A stretch of DNA of 64,000 nt from Shewanella donghaensis (lineage in GTDB: Bacteria; Pseudomonadota; Gammaproteobacteria; Enterobacterales; Shewanellaceae): NCBI RefSeq assembly GCF_007567505.1, contig NZ_CP041783.1, positions 3,224,001-3,288,000 of the forward strand, read 5' to 3'. Below, piece after piece: positions 1-12,956 of the stretch (the first letter of the stretch is position 1; each line of letters opens with the position of its first letter). The notes under the pieces were generated by a model. It saw only the letters and a program-made list of their open reading frames with translations, made no database searches and was not told where the DNA came from. Made by a program: the position numbers and the translations under genes.

Positions 1-35
1 TGAAACCACAAGATTGGTTAAAGTTAGAAAGTTAG
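1..35 (+). CDS. hemF: 3' end of hemF (coproporphyrinogen III oxidase, aerobic), partial
   Basis: The window opens inside a coding region whose last codons read [10 protein letters not shown] followed by TAG at 33-35. The same C-terminus recurs at 186-220 preceded by TESILM and PPLVRWEY, the C-terminal signature of HemF, which oxidatively decarboxylates coproporphyrinogen III in haem synthesis. Only the last eleven codons of the genuine gene lie inside the window, so the assignment rests on the duplicated copy that follows. The gene order hemF, truncated haemoglobin, aroE fits Shewanella-type genomes (established knowledge of the neighbourhood). Confidence 0.65.
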   Translation, partial: KPQDWLKLES

Positions 36-49
36 TTTTTGTTGAGTCT

Positions 50-220
50 ACGCAATTTAGTCTACAGATTGGTGGCAGTACAGAATCTATTTTGATGCCT
101 ATGTTATCACCGCCTTTAGTACGTTGGGAGTATGGCTTTACCCCAGAAGAAGGCTCGCAAGAGGCAGAGCTTTACGAGCGTTATCTGAAACCGCAAGATT
201 GGTTAAAGCTAGAAAGTTAG
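50..220 (+). pseudogene. Duplicated 3' fragment of hemF
   Basis: Reading from 50 to the TAG at 218-220 gives [16 protein letters not shown], then [10 protein letters not shown] and an ending in [10 protein letters not shown]. This is the last ~56 residues of a HemF protein without the catalytic body. It follows directly after the stop of the real gene, so it is a partial tandem duplication and not a functional gene. Its 3' end differs from the first copy by two substitutions in the part that can be compared (positions 1-51 against 186-236), so the duplication is fairly recent. No start codon with a ribosome binding site is visible. Confidence 0.7.
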
Positions 221-257
221 TTTTTGTTGAGTCTACAGATTGGTGGCAGATCGAAAG

Positions 258-695
258 CTAATCTTTATTACGCATATTATTAGCCAGTTGCGAAACAGCC
301 TGAAATATCACTTGTTGATGTTCAGGCTTTTTTATTGCCTTAGCAATGGCTTGTTCCATGCAAGTTAGCCATTGATCAACCATGGTTTGGTCTATATCAA
401 ACGGCATATGTCTTGCGCGCAATGCTGGGTGGCCATGTTTCTGCTGATACAGTTGCGGCCCGCCTAACCAACCACTTAAAAACTCGAATAGTTTTTGTTC
501 TGAATCGGCCAGTGGTGCTCGATGAATGGCGAGTAATTCTTGGGTATCTTCGCGATTACGCATTTGTTGGTAAAAATACTGAGCGATTAAACGAATTGTT
601 CTCTCTCCCCCAATCAAGTCATAGGCATTCGATTGAGCTGTATCACGATCATCTTGTTGAGGGCTTTTATTAAACAGTTTCTTTAGCCAATTCAT
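258..695 (-). CDS. Group II truncated haemoglobin (YjbI/GlbO type)
   Basis: The 145-residue product has a short N-terminal extension and then the 2-on-2 globin fold. The block FEFLSGWLGGPQLYQQKHG followed by HPALRARHMPF is the hallmark of group II truncated haemoglobins; the His in the ARH segment is the expected proximal haem ligand. Such proteins bind O2 or NO and are linked to NO or oxygen-stress chemistry in the cytoplasm. It is convergent with the hemF fragment and divergent from the amidohydrolase gene. A role with the NO-sensing regulator NsrR further along is possible, but I see no NsrR-like operator upstream of this gene. Confidence 0.88.
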   Translation of the reverse strand: MNWLKKLFNKSPQQDDRDTAQSNAYDLIGGERTIRLIAQYFYQQMRNREDTQELLAIHRAPLADSEQKLFEFLSGWLGGPQLYQQKHGHPALRARHMPFDIDQTMVDQWLTCMEQAIAKAIKKPEHQQVIFQAVSQLANNMRNKD

Positions 696-903
696 TGTTA
701 TCTATAACCAGTATTATTCATCATAACTTTCTTGATTATAACGATTAATGACCCACAGTACCTTGGCTTTATTTTCTGTATAACTCATCAACGTTCGTAA
801 AAACATAATTTGTTAATATTTTGCTACAAGATTTTGTTGTCCTATAGATAAGTCACGTATAAATTAGGCGGGTCAAACAAAAATAATAATAGGAGCAAAG
901 GGC

Positions 904-2289
904 ATGACCAAGTTGGCACCGACACTTGTGGTAGTGGCAATATCTACTGCATTGTTTGGATGTAATCAATCCGAGCAACAAGATCCCAAAGTAAGTATTA
1001 ATAAAAACCCCTACCCAAGTACTTATCAAACATTACCAAGAACATCGACCCTACTGACTAATGCAACGGTGTTAACAGGTACAGGCAAAAGAATCGATAA
1101 TGCCGATGTATTGATGGTTGATGGAAAAATTAAAGCGGTTGGTACGCAATTAAGCCAAGACAATGTGACCGTCATTGATGCCAAAGGCAAATGGATTACC
1201 CCTGGTATTGTTGATGTTCACTCTCATTTAGGTGTATATCCAAGTCCCAGTGCCGATGCTCATGGTGACGGCAATGAAGTCACGTCACCTAACACCGCAG
1301 AAGTTTGGGCTGAACATAGTGTTTGGCCGCAAGATCCCGGCTTTAATCGCGCTCGAGAAGGCGGGATTACCACCTTACAAATCTTACCTGGCTCTGCCAA
1401 TTTAATTGGTGGGCGCGGGGTTACCTTAAAAAATACTCCAGCAACGACCATGCAAGCGATGAAGTTCCCACAAGCGCCGTATGGGTTGAAAATGGCCTGT
1501 GGTGAAAACCCGAAAGGAGCTTATGGTAGAAAGCGTAAAGAAGCACCAATGACCCGTATGGGCAATATGGCTGGTTATCGACAAGCCTTTATTGAAGCTA
1601 CTGAATATAAACGAGCTTGGGATAAATACGATGCAGATTATGCTGCAGGCTTAAACCCGACCGCACCAGAGCGCGATCTCACTAAAGACACGCTTCGTGG
1701 TGTGATAGAGGGTGATATTTTAATTCATAATCATTGTTATAAAGCGGAAGAAATGGCGATGATGGTGGATTTAGGCAAAGAGTTTAATTACCACTCTGGC
1801 ACATTCCATCATGCAATTGAAGGCTATAAGATTGCTGATCTGTTAGCTGAAAATGGCAACTGCGCAGCAATGTGGCCAGATTGGTGGGGCTTTAAAATGG
1901 AAGCCTACGACATGGTAGTAGAGAACGTGGCTATGGTCGATGCCGTGAAGAAGTCATGTGCGATTGTGCATTCTGATTCAAGCGTCACCATTCAACGTCT
2001 TAACCAAGAAACTGCAAAAATCATGCACAGTGCTAATCAAAATGGCTTTGATTTAAAAGAAGAGCATGTGATTGGTTGGATTACCTCAAACGCCGCTAAA
2101 TCATTAGGTATTGAAGATAAAACCGGTTCTCTTGAAGTGGGTAAAAACGCCGATGTTGTCGTTTGGAACAGCAATCCGTTTAGTGTTTATGCCCAAGCGG
2201 AACAAGTCTTTATCGATGGTGCAAAAGTGTTTGATCGTCAAGATGATGCTTACCGCGCTAAAAGTGATTTCATGCTAGGTCAACAATAA
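904..2289 (+). CDS. Exported amidohydrolase-family lipoprotein
   Basis: The 461-residue protein starts with a hydrophobic signal ending in the lipobox LFGC, so a lipid-anchored periplasmic protein is predicted. The body is a metal-dependent amidohydrolase (PF01979, imidazolonepropionase-like): the metal-binding HSH lies in GIVDVHSHLG, further ligands probably in IHNHC and FHHA, and the catalytic Asp probably in IVHSDSS. The C-terminal GSLEVGKNADVVVW motif is typical of the family. A good ribosome site (AGGAG) precedes the ATG. The gene is followed after 11 bp by a paralogue without the metal motif, which suggests one operon and perhaps a heteromeric enzyme. Substrate unknown; a cyclic amide or dipeptide is the usual guess. 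Confidence 0.85.
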   Translation: MTKLAPTLVVVAISTALFGCNQSEQQDPKVSINKNPYPSTYQTLPRTSTLLTNATVLTGTGKRIDNADVLMVDGKIKAVGTQLSQDNVTVIDAKGKWITPGIVDVHSHLGVYPSPSADAHGDGNEVTSPNTAEVWAEHSVWPQDPGFNRAREGGITTLQILPGSANLIGGRGVTLKNTPATTMQAMKFPQAPYGLKMACGENPKGAYGRKRKEAPMTRMGNMAGYRQAFIEATEYKRAWDKYDADYAAGLNPTAPERDLTKDTLRGVIEGDILIHNHCYKAEEMAMMVDLGKEFNYHSGTFHHAIEGYKIADLLAENGNCAAMWPDWWGFKMEAYDMVVENVAMVDAVKKSCAIVHSDSSVTIQRLNQETAKIMHSANQNGFDLKEEHVIGWITSNAAKSLGIEDKTGSLEVGKNADVVVWNSNPFSVYAQAEQVFIDGAKVFDRQDDAYRAKSDFMLGQQ

Positions 2290-2300
2290 GGAGCAATACA

Positions 2301-3557
2301 ATGGAAAAGTTTAAAAAATCACTGGTCGTTGTATCTATGCTTGCGAGTTTGACGCCTGCATTTTCTTTCGCCGCTACGACAGCAATAACCAACGTTAAGG
2401 TCTATACATCAACAGAACAAGGTGTACTTGATGGTGCCACAGTCATTATTGAAGATGGCAAAATTATTTCCGTAAACCCTGACACAGTAACAGCAGACAA
2501 TACGATTGATGCTCAAGGTAGTGTGTTAACCCCGGGTTTTATTGGCTCAATGAATTACTTGGGTTTGGTTGAAGTTGGTCAAGAGAAAATCACACGTGAT
2601 ACTAATGCCAAAGAGGCTGATGTAACTTTCGATCCAAGCTTAGCTTTCAATCCCAAAAGTACCGCGATTGCGTTTGCACGCAAAGGCGGTATTACTCGAA
2701 ATATTGTCGTGCCAGGAGGCGGGGAATCAATTTTTTCAGGACAAGCTATCGAGGTCGAACTTACGGGAGATTGGGATAGTATTGTTGCCACTCAAAAAGC
2801 GGTGCTAGTAGAGTTAGGTGCAGTCCATGAGGGCTCTCGTATTATTGGGATGCAACAGTTGATCAATAAACTTGAAGAAACTCAAACAGCATTAGATTCT
2901 ACTCAAACGAGTGATACAGCCAAGAAAGAGGAAGAAGCAAAGCCGCCTACTAAAGAGCAGAAGATCTTTAATGCTGTGGTTAGTGGTGATATGACCATGG
3001 TGGTTTATGCCGAAAGAGCCAGCGATATATTGCAGCTTATAAAGCTAAAATCTCGCTTTAATCTGGATTTGGTATTACTTGGTGCCGCTGACGCAGTAGT
3101 GGTAGCAAAGCAATTGGCTGGCGCTAACATTCCGGTGGTAATGAATGCCATGCGCAATCTTCCTGAAAGTTTTGATTCTTTACATAATTCTCTGGATAAC
3201 GCTGGTAAGTTAGCTAAGGCAGGCGTTAAAGTTGTGCTAGCTACGCCAGGTGATGCCCATGCTATATATGGTTTAAGATATACAGCAGGCAATGCTGTTG
3301 CTAATGGAATGGAATATACTGAAGCAATGGCTGCTATAACATCTAATGTTGCAGATACTTTCAATCTTGATGCTGGTCGCATTGCAGTTGGTAAGCCTGC
3401 AGACATGGTATTGTGGAGCGGCGATCCATTTGAGTACAGTAGTACAATCCAAAGAATGTGGATTAATGGTGAAGAGCAAAACATGGAAAGTCGCCAAGAT
3501 AAATTACGTGACCGCTACATGCAGAAATCGTCTATGCCACAGGCTTATACTAAATAA
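2301..3557 (+). CDS. Exported amidohydrolase paralogue lacking the metal-binding HxH
   Basis: The 418-residue protein has a Sec signal peptide with probable cleavage after AFSFA. It has the amidohydrolase frame, including the N-terminal beta sandwich, the PGFIG strand and a C-terminal GRIAVGKPADMVLW motif. Where the family has the metal-binding HxH, this protein reads SMNYLG, so both His ligands are absent. It is probably not a classical metal-dependent hydrolase and may be a structural partner of the upstream enzyme, from which it is separated by 11 bp with its own AAGGAG site. A charged, low-complexity stretch around residues 195-220 (DTAKKEEEAKPPTKEQK) is unusual. Confidence 0.8.
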   Translation: MEKFKKSLVVVSMLASLTPAFSFAATTAITNVKVYTSTEQGVLDGATVIIEDGKIISVNPDTVTADNTIDAQGSVLTPGFIGSMNYLGLVEVGQEKITRDTNAKEADVTFDPSLAFNPKSTAIAFARKGGITRNIVVPGGGESIFSGQAIEVELTGDWDSIVATQKAVLVELGAVHEGSRIIGMQQLINKLEETQTALDSTQTSDTAKKEEEAKPPTKEQKIFNAVVSGDMTMVVYAERASDILQLIKLKSRFNLDLVLLGAADAVVVAKQLAGANIPVVMNAMRNLPESFDSLHNSLDNAGKLAKAGVKVVLATPGDAHAIYGLRYTAGNAVANGMEYTEAMAAITSNVADTFNLDAGRIAVGKPADMVLWSGDPFEYSSTIQRMWINGEEQNMESRQDKLRDRYMQKSSMPQAYTK

Positions 3558-3608
3558 GCCAATGCCATTGGTGGTATTAAATTAATCATTAGGGAATAAG
3601 AGAAGTTA

Positions 3609-4424
3609 ATGACTGACAAGTATGCTGTATTTGGTAATCCAATTGCGCAAAGTAAATCTCCGTTCATTCATACGGAGTTTGCTCGTCAAACCCAGCAAGA
3701 TGTGAGTTATGAAGCGATTCTTGCACCAGTGGATCAGTTTTCTCAATCCCTAATGGCTTTTTTTAAGGCTGGTGGTAAAGGTGCCAATGTCACCGCACCT
3801 TTTAAAGAACAAGCTTTTGCTGCTTGTGATGAGTTGAGTGATCTAGCAAAACTAGCCGGTGCCGTTAACACGCTTATCTATTTATCTGATGGACGTATTC
3901 GTGGTGACAATACTGATGGTATTGGCTTAGTAAACGATGTCATGCAGCATTTTGGCGATATTAAAAATAAGCGAATACTGTTGATAGGTGCTGGTGGCGC
4001 AGCAAGGGGCTGCCTTAAACCATTGCTAGAATCTCAGGCTGAAGTCACCATATGTAATCGGACTTATGCTAAGGCGCAAACCTTACAAGCAATCTCTACT
4101 GGATATGGAAAGGTTAATGCTAAATCTATTGATGACTTAAATGAAGCATTTGATATTGTCATCAACTCAACGTCTGCAGGATTAGCGGGTGAGCTGATTA
4201 AGCTTCCCAAACAGATTATTGGCGCTAATACTTGCTGTTATGACATGTCATATGGGGCAAGCACAACCTTATTTAATCAATGGGCTGTAAACAATGGCGC
4301 TAAGTCAGTGGTTGATGGTTTGGGGATGTTGGTGGGACAAGCTGCTCAAAGCTTTTATATCTGGCGCGGCGTTATGCCAGCCACGCAAACATTGCATGAC
4401 ACTTTGAGAGCACAGTTGAAGTAA
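3609..4424 (+). CDS. aroE: Shikimate 5-dehydrogenase AroE
   Basis: The 271-residue enzyme reduces 3-dehydroshikimate to shikimate with NADPH in aromatic amino-acid synthesis. The N-terminal substrate domain shows [12 protein letters not shown] and the catalytic-Lys motif [19 protein letters not shown] carries the catalytic Asp. The NADP-binding Rossmann loop is GAGGAARG near residue 125. Length matches the family. It is followed by yrdB and a convergent yrdA, the order also found next to an rrn operon in E. coli. Confidence 0.97.
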   Translation: MTDKYAVFGNPIAQSKSPFIHTEFARQTQQDVSYEAILAPVDQFSQSLMAFFKAGGKGANVTAPFKEQAFAACDELSDLAKLAGAVNTLIYLSDGRIRGDNTDGIGLVNDVMQHFGDIKNKRILLIGAGGAARGCLKPLLESQAEVTICNRTYAKAQTLQAISTGYGKVNAKSIDDLNEAFDIVINSTSAGLAGELIKLPKQIIGANTCCYDMSYGASTTLFNQWAVNNGAKSVVDGLGMLVGQAAQSFYIWRGVMPATQTLHDTLRAQLK

Positions 4425-4460
4425 TGCTCTAAACAATATTAAAAAAGCTGAGTGAATGAG

Positions 4461-4736
4461 ATGAATCAAAGTGTAATATTTACCGACTTAGTTGAATGGG
4501 ATGAGCTACAGCAAACAGTAATATTCATTGCCCAAGTGCAAGGTATGAACGTTAATTGCATTATCCCTATCGCTAAACTGCTGGAGAAAACTCAAGATAA
4601 GGCATCTGATGTTGTTCAGATGCAGCAAGAACACGTACTCGCTTTGTTTGAGAGGGTGCGTTTTGATTTTGAAGATCTAGCTGAAGAACTGATAGAGGCG
4701 GAAGAGTTTGATGAGCAGGGAAACATTCTTCTATAA
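4461..4736 (+). CDS. yrdB: DUF1488 family protein (YrdB-like)
   Basis: A small acidic protein of about 91 residues beginning MNQSVIFTDLVEWD. An in-frame GTG lies nine bases upstream, but the ATG at 4461 fits the family start better. The VIFTDLVEWDELQQTVIF opening and the acidic C-terminus (EEFDEQGNILL) match DUF1488, for which no function is established. It lies 36 bp after aroE and is presumably co-transcribed, as in E. coli. Confidence 0.8.
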   Translation: MNQSVIFTDLVEWDELQQTVIFIAQVQGMNVNCIIPIAKLLEKTQDKASDVVQMQQEHVLALFERVRFDFEDLAEELIEAEEFDEQGNILL

Positions 4737-4802
4737 AAAAGTGCTAACAGTGATATTCTCCGAAAGAATAAAGCCCTATCGAGATTAACTTTCTAAAAAT
4801 CA

Positions 4803-4836
4803 CCCTACAATATTTTCTATTATATTAGTGTAGGGC
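4803..4836. terminator. Bidirectional hairpin between yrdB and yrdA
   Basis: CCCTACA at 4803-4809 pairs with TGTAGGG at 4829-4835 and the AT-rich arms extend the stem. It sits between two convergent genes and can serve both strands. Confidence 0.55.
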
Positions 4837-4846
4837 GTTATTAGTA

Positions 4847-5398
4847 TTAGCTAGAAGTCTGCAAATCTACTAAGTATTCATTTTTCAATCTGACATAGTT
4901 ATCAGCCGATTGTGGCAAGAAAGCCATTTCTTTATCAGTTAAAGGGCGAACCTGTTTGCAAGGACTACCGACATAAAGGAAACCACTTTGTAATACTTTC
5001 CCTGGTGGCACTAATGAACCTGCACCAATAATCACATCATCTTCAACAATAGCGCCATCTAATAAGATTGCTCCCATGCCAACTAAAACTCGATTACCTA
5101 CTTTGCAACCGTGTAGCATGGCTTTATGTCCAATAGTGACATCATCACCAATGATCAGTGGATTACCATCAGGGTTTGAAGGAGACTTACGGGTAACATG
5201 AAGTACTGACCCATCCTGTACATTGCTGCGTTTACCTATACGGATAATGTTTACATCACCACGAGCTGCAACCATAGGCCAAATACTGGCGTCGCGGTCT
5301 AATGCAATGTCGCCCACTAATACAGCTGCACTGTCTACATAGACATTATCAGCCAATTGAGGATGAATACCTTGATAAGAACGAATTGAGCTAAACAT
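4847..5398 (-). CDS. yrdA: Gamma-class carbonic anhydrase family protein YrdA
   Basis: The 183-residue protein is a left-handed beta-helix of hexapeptide repeats. The segments VLHVTR and IGHKAMLHGC supply the three His that bind the metal in gamma carbonic anhydrase-like proteins. It should form trimers in the cytoplasm. Enzyme activity has not been shown for most members, so family membership is clear but function is not. It is convergent with yrdB and read away from the rRNA operon. Confidence 0.92.
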   Translation of the reverse strand: MFSSIRSYQGIHPQLADNVYVDSAAVLVGDIALDRDASIWPMVAARGDVNIIRIGKRSNVQDGSVLHVTRKSPSNPDGNPLIIGDDVTIGHKAMLHGCKVGNRVLVGMGAILLDGAIVEDDVIIGAGSLVPPGKVLQSGFLYVGSPCKQVRPLTDKEMAFLPQSADNYVRLKNEYLVDLQTSS

Positions 5399-5538
5399 AT
5401 AAAATCCCTAATTTGTTTAATTAACCCAGTATAAAGCTAAAAAGCATGGGTTTGTGGCAAAAAATGCATAAAAACTAGCTGATTAGTTTAAAATCCCAGC
5501 AAGCGAACCATAAAAGGCATTTTTCTTTAAAAAAGCCC

Positions 5539-5566
5539 TTGCACGAAATCCTGATTTGCCTATAAT
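5539..5566 (+). promoter_or_regulatory. rRNA operon promoter, upstream (P1-like)
   Basis: TTGCAC at 5539-5544 and TATAAT at 5561-5566 are separated by 16 bp, followed by a GC-rich discriminator (GCGCATCC). It lies about 450 bp before 16S. The short spacer and GC-rich discriminator are typical of stringently controlled rRNA promoters. Confidence 0.65.
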
Positions 5567-5685
5567 GCGCATCCACTGACACGGCGACAGGCCAATAGGC
5601 TCAACGTGTTAGCGTTAATTAAGATACTTTTAAAGCGTCATAATTAACCGGTTGAAAAGCATTTTAAATTAACGTTAAAAATGAC

Positions 5686-5713
5686 TTGACGCCCACAACG
5701 GGAAGTGTAGAAT
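5686..5713 (+). promoter_or_regulatory. rRNA operon promoter, downstream
   Basis: TTGACG at 5686-5691 and TAGAAT at 5708-5713 are separated by 16 bp. The following ACGCATCC echoes the discriminator of the upstream promoter. An AT-rich stretch just upstream could act as an UP element. Confidence 0.7.
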
Positions 5714-5773
5714 ACGCATCCCTAAGCCAACGACCTAGCGTCTAACGGCGGTATCTGAAAGATTGATACCAAC

Positions 5774-5786
5774 GCTCTTTAACAAT
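5774..5786 (+). promoter_or_regulatory. boxA antitermination site in the rRNA leader
   Basis: GCTCTTTAACAAT matches the rRNA boxA bound by the NusB-S10 complex. It lies between the second promoter and 16S, and a second copy occurs in the 16S-23S spacer. Confidence 0.8.
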
Positions 5787-6017
5787 CAAACAAGAAATCT
5801 GTGTGGACACTCACAGGTGTTGAGTTAATCGAAATTGCTTACTTCTTTCTAGTAAAGAATGTAGCAATCAAAATTATTTACTCAATGTAACGATGAGTGT
5901 TCATAGCAATATGTAACAAACGTTTTAGAGATTCTTCCGAGTCTTTAAATCGAAATCAGAATTCATTGAGCCGAAGCGACGTTCTTATTTATAAGAATGA
6001 CTGCTTTAACAAAACTT

Positions 6018-7560
<1,543 letters not shown>

Positions 7561-7939
7561 CCTATACGACTAACTTAATGTTTGTTGAGTGTTCACACAG
7601 ATTGCTTGTTAACTTCTTCGGAAGTTGAGCGAAATGCGCCGCGAGCCGGTTAGCATTGTTCTTTAACAATTTGGAAAGCTGATAGTATTTAACATGATGA
7701 TGTCTGTCGTTGTGTTATTTACAAAATCGTATTATTGGGAAATTAATCCTTTTTCAATAATACATTGAGTTCTCAAAACACTTTATTAAGTGTCTTGAAT
7801 ATTCTAAAAATCTAAGGCGAATTTGTGTACTCGAAAGAGATGCAAATTATGTAATAAACCAGCTAGTTACGATATAACTGTTAAGGCTACCCGCTTTAAC
7901 AACACTTGTTTTCATTTATGAAACTGATGTGGGTTGTAT
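7561..7939 (+). other. 16S-23S spacer without tRNA genes
   Basis: The 379-bp spacer has no recognisable tRNA-Ile, tRNA-Ala or tRNA-Glu. It holds a second boxA (TGTTCTTTAACAAT at 7657-7670). Just before 23S, TGGGTTGTATGGTTAAG is complementary to the region after the 23S 3' end, giving the usual processing stem. Confidence 0.75.
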
Positions 7940-10832
<2,893 letters not shown>

Positions 10833-11012
10833 TACAACCCAGATGAGTTTTATCTGAGTGAGTTGTGGTAACTAGATTTATTACAGACTGAAAAGTCGAA
10901 CTTAGATACGAATATAAAGCGCTTAATGAAGTGCGAACTCAAAAAATCTCGAAAGAGTTATCAGATTTCCGAATTATTATTTACTGCGTTTGCGGTAAAT
11001 GAAGCAAGAATT

Positions 11013-11131
11013 TGCTTGGTGACAATAGCATTGTGGTACCACCTGATCCCATCCCGAACTCAGCAGTGAAACGCAATAGCGCCGATGATAGTGTGGGGTC
11101 TCCCCATGTGAAAGTAGGTCATCGCCAAGCG
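11013..11131 (+). rRNA. 5S ribosomal RNA
   Basis: TGCTTGG at the 5' end pairs with CCAAGCG at the 3' end. The conserved CCCGAACTCAG and TAGCGCCGATGATAGTGTGGG blocks lie between. Length is about 119 nt. Confidence 0.96.
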
Positions 11132-11239
11132 CCTAATTTACTCGAAAGAGTAGCTTTATCACGATAAAGCAAGTCTACTAACTTTGACACGTTAGAGACT
11201 TAAAAAGAATTTAGTATATTGCGCAAGCAACTTACTAAA

Positions 11240-11316
11240 GGAGCGGTAGTTCAGTTGGTTAGAATACCGGCCTGTCACGCCGGGGGTCGCGGGTTCGAGT
11301 CCCGTCCGCTCCGCCA
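11240..11316 (+). tRNA. tRNA-Asp (anticodon GTC)
   Basis: A 77-nt cloverleaf: acceptor GGAGCGG pairs with CCGCTCC, followed by an encoded GCCA end. The anticodon loop is CCTGTCACG with GTC at 11274-11276, and the T loop is GGGTTCGAGTCCC. It lies 108 bp after 5S and is presumably the distal gene of the rRNA operon. It is not the attachment site of the nearby element: the acceptor end is intact and not repeated. Confidence 0.97.
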
Positions 11317-11325
11317 ACATAAAGA

Positions 11326-11356
11326 CGAAAGCCTCATCGAAAGATGAGGCTTTTTT
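11326..11356 (+). terminator. rRNA/tRNA operon terminator
   Basis: GCCTCATC at 11331-11338 pairs with GATGAGGC at 11343-11350 around a GAAA loop, followed by TTTTTT. A strong intrinsic terminator ten bases after tRNA-Asp. Confidence 0.9.
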
Positions 11357-11422
11357 CGTTGTGTCGAATAAATATCGTCACTAAATGGTAATCTTGAGTT
11401 TGAATATTGAGCATTTATTAGA

Positions 11423-11449
11423 GCCTTAACCACAAAGTTAGGGCTTTTT
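11423..11449 (+). terminator. Second intrinsic terminator
   Basis: GCCTTAAC pairs with GTTAGGGC (one G-T pair) around CACAAA, followed by a T-run. It backs up the terminator at 11326-11356. Confidence 0.7.
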
Positions 11450-11542
11450 AGTGTTTGAGTTGTTTGTAATTTGAGCTTTATTGCCTCTGATTTTGTCGAG
11501 GTCATCGGTAAAATGACATTAGAATCTCTCAATTTGAATTAA

Positions 11543-11563
11543 AAGATGTATTTAATGTACTTT
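11543..11563. promoter_or_regulatory. Candidate NsrR operator
   Basis: AAGATGTATTT at 11543-11553 is a perfect half-site of the gammaproteobacterial NsrR consensus. The right half, AATGTACTTTT, is imperfect and seems one base short. It lies about 80 bp before the start of the split cysteine-cluster gene, whose downstream neighbour in the uninterrupted locus was nsrR, so autoregulation by NsrR is a natural reading. Inference from motif and context only. Confidence 0.45.
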
Positions 11564-11633
11564 TTTTGATTTAGATGTTTTTATATTAGTGATGAGTAAG
11601 ATATATTGCTCGATTGAACTACTAGGTGGAAGT

Positions 11634-11660
11634 ATGGATTGTCGTTTAGGTTGTGGAGCC
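11634..11660 (+). pseudogene. 5' fragment of a split YeiW/YkgJ-like cysteine-cluster gene
   Basis: After a ribosome site (AGGTGGA at 11624-11630), ATG at 11634 opens MDCRLGCGA, nine codons that match the N-terminus of small YkgJ-family proteins. The next codon should be Cys; instead the frame runs into unrelated sequence and stops at TAG 11679-11681. The missing part, starting CCIAPSISS, lies at 30415-30639. The two pieces join in frame to give an ~84-residue protein with the family's CGACC core. The break is the insertion point of the 18.75-kb element. Confidence 0.85.
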
Positions 11661-11688
11661 ACCCTATTTTTGATCACTTAGAATTGCT
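11660..11688 (+). repeat. Left terminal inverted repeat of the element
   Basis: CACCCT, a T-run, six variable bases and TTAGAATTGCT. The reverse complement of 30380-30407 reads CACCCT, TG, TTTT, five variable bases and TTAGAAATGCT. A second ACCCTAGTTT follows at 11689-11698 and may be an accessory recombinase site. Confidence 0.75.
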
Positions 11689-11722
11689 ACCCTAGTTTAT
11701 TAAATTAGAAAGTGGTGGCTTT

Positions 11723-12955
11723 ATGTTTATCGACATTCTTGAAAATGTTCCTATTAAGTTAGGTAAGGTTGATATTCTTTCTACTCCCTCAAGTAGAATT
11801 TCTATGGTGGGAGGTCACAATCTTGTGCATATCCCTATTGTTATTGGCAACTTTGATCCTAAACTTCGAAAATTTATAAATTTATATCTGATTAGTAAAG
11901 CTTCAAATGGAAGTAAAGATTTATCCTCGGCAGCAAAAGCATTTCAATTATGGGTCAGATGGCTCCTTGCACAATCTATAGACCCATTTTCATTTCCGAA
12001 ATCAAAAGCTGAAAGCCCTACTTACGGTTTTAGATACTTTCTTTTAGAAAGAGTTTGTGAAATGAAAGATTTACAATCTAGTACAGCTAATAGTTACATT
12101 TTGACCATTAAAAACTTCTATGAAATGTTGGAAGAAGAAAGTGTAGTCAAAATGGGTATATTTTTTAAATCCAAAACAAGTATTGTTGATGGTTATAGAA
12201 AGGTTCAATCTTCTGATTTAGCAATTAAAGTAGATAATCGACGAGATGACAGGCTGAACCCACTTAGTCTAGATACACAGAGTAAACTTCAAGGGTTATT
12301 AGCTAAAACAGATTCTCAATTTTCTTTGTTACTTAGCCTTATGATTCATTCAGGCTTGAGATTAGGTGAGGTTTTAAGTTTACCTGGCCAAATATTTGAT
12401 GAGAATAGCTGTCCAAATAATGAATTAGAAAAAATTGTTAAAGGTATTATTATTGGCCCAAGTAGCGGTGTCAAAACAAAATTTCTCATTGAAAGAGAGC
12501 TGTTTTTAACGGTAGGTATGCTTGATAAAGCTATTAATTACAAACTTTCGAACAGTTACTTAAAAAGACTAAAAAAATCTGTATTTTCTTCTGATTCAAA
12601 AATTAATGTTAACCCCCCTCCTTTATTTTTTACCATTAACGGTAAGCCATTTTCGAAAAGTGCTTTTTACAGTGCCTGGTTTAGGATGAAAAAAGATTAT
12701 CTTGATCTCTATGGAGAAGTATTCATTCATAAACCTCATGATTTAAGGGCAACATTTGCAACAAATATAATGACATTTGCTATGCAAATAGAGCCGAACA
12801 ATCAACAAGCTTGTTTGGATATAACAAGATATTACATGGGGCATAAAAATGAGTCTACGACTCTTAAGTATATTAAGTTTACGCATAGAAAAAAGATGGT
12901 TAATGAAGTTGCGGTTGTCATGGATAGGTTAATAATTCAATTTTTAGGAGAATGA
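11723..12955 (+). CDS. intA: Tyrosine recombinase, first of the module (IntA-like)
   Basis: The 410-residue protein has an N-terminal SAM-like DNA-binding region (about 65-140) and a C-terminal catalytic domain. The active-site set is visible: R213 in SGLRLGEV, H339 and R342 in HDLRATFA, H374 in MGHKNEST and nucleophile Y383 in LKYIKF, with K251 a possible catalytic Lys. It should cut and rejoin DNA at the element ends. It starts 62 bp inside the left end and is followed after 1 bp by the next gene, so the four genes look like one operon. IntA assignment is from gene order and size in Tn6283-type elements. Confidence 0.88.
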   Translation: MFIDILENVPIKLGKVDILSTPSSRISMVGGHNLVHIPIVIGNFDPKLRKFINLYLISKASNGSKDLSSAAKAFQLWVRWLLAQSIDPFSFPKSKAESPTYGFRYFLLERVCEMKDLQSSTANSYILTIKNFYEMLEEESVVKMGIFFKSKTSIVDGYRKVQSSDLAIKVDNRRDDRLNPLSLDTQSKLQGLLAKTDSQFSLLLSLMIHSGLRLGEVLSLPGQIFDENSCPNNELEKIVKGIIIGPSSGVKTKFLIERELFLTVGMLDKAINYKLSNSYLKRLKKSVFSSDSKINVNPPPLFFTINGKPFSKSAFYSAWFRMKKDYLDLYGEVFIHKPHDLRATFATNIMTFAMQIEPNNQQACLDITRYYMGHKNESTTLKYIKFTHRKKMVNEVAVVMDRLIIQFLGE

Positions 12956-12956
12956 G

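Larger units (their letters stand above)
1..250 (+). repeat. Tandem repeat of the hemF 3' end, unit 185 bp
   Basis: Positions 1-51 match 186-236 with two substitutions, an offset of 185 bp. The second copy continues with the block that lies at 60-79 in the first, now at 231-250, after loss of 14 bp between two short GTCTAC repeats. Similarity then stops at 251. The left edge of the array lies outside the window, so there may be more copies. Confidence 0.75.

Noticed and set aside
11240..11316. tRNA-Asp as attachment site of the element
   Set aside because: Its 3' end is not duplicated at 30.4 kb, and the real junctions lie in the cysteine-cluster gene.
11275..11532. Minus-strand open frame of 85 codons ending in RSGRDSNPRPPA
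   Set aside because: The RDSNPRP ending is the antisense translation of the tRNA-Asp T-arm region, a well-known false ORF. Two terminators lie inside it.
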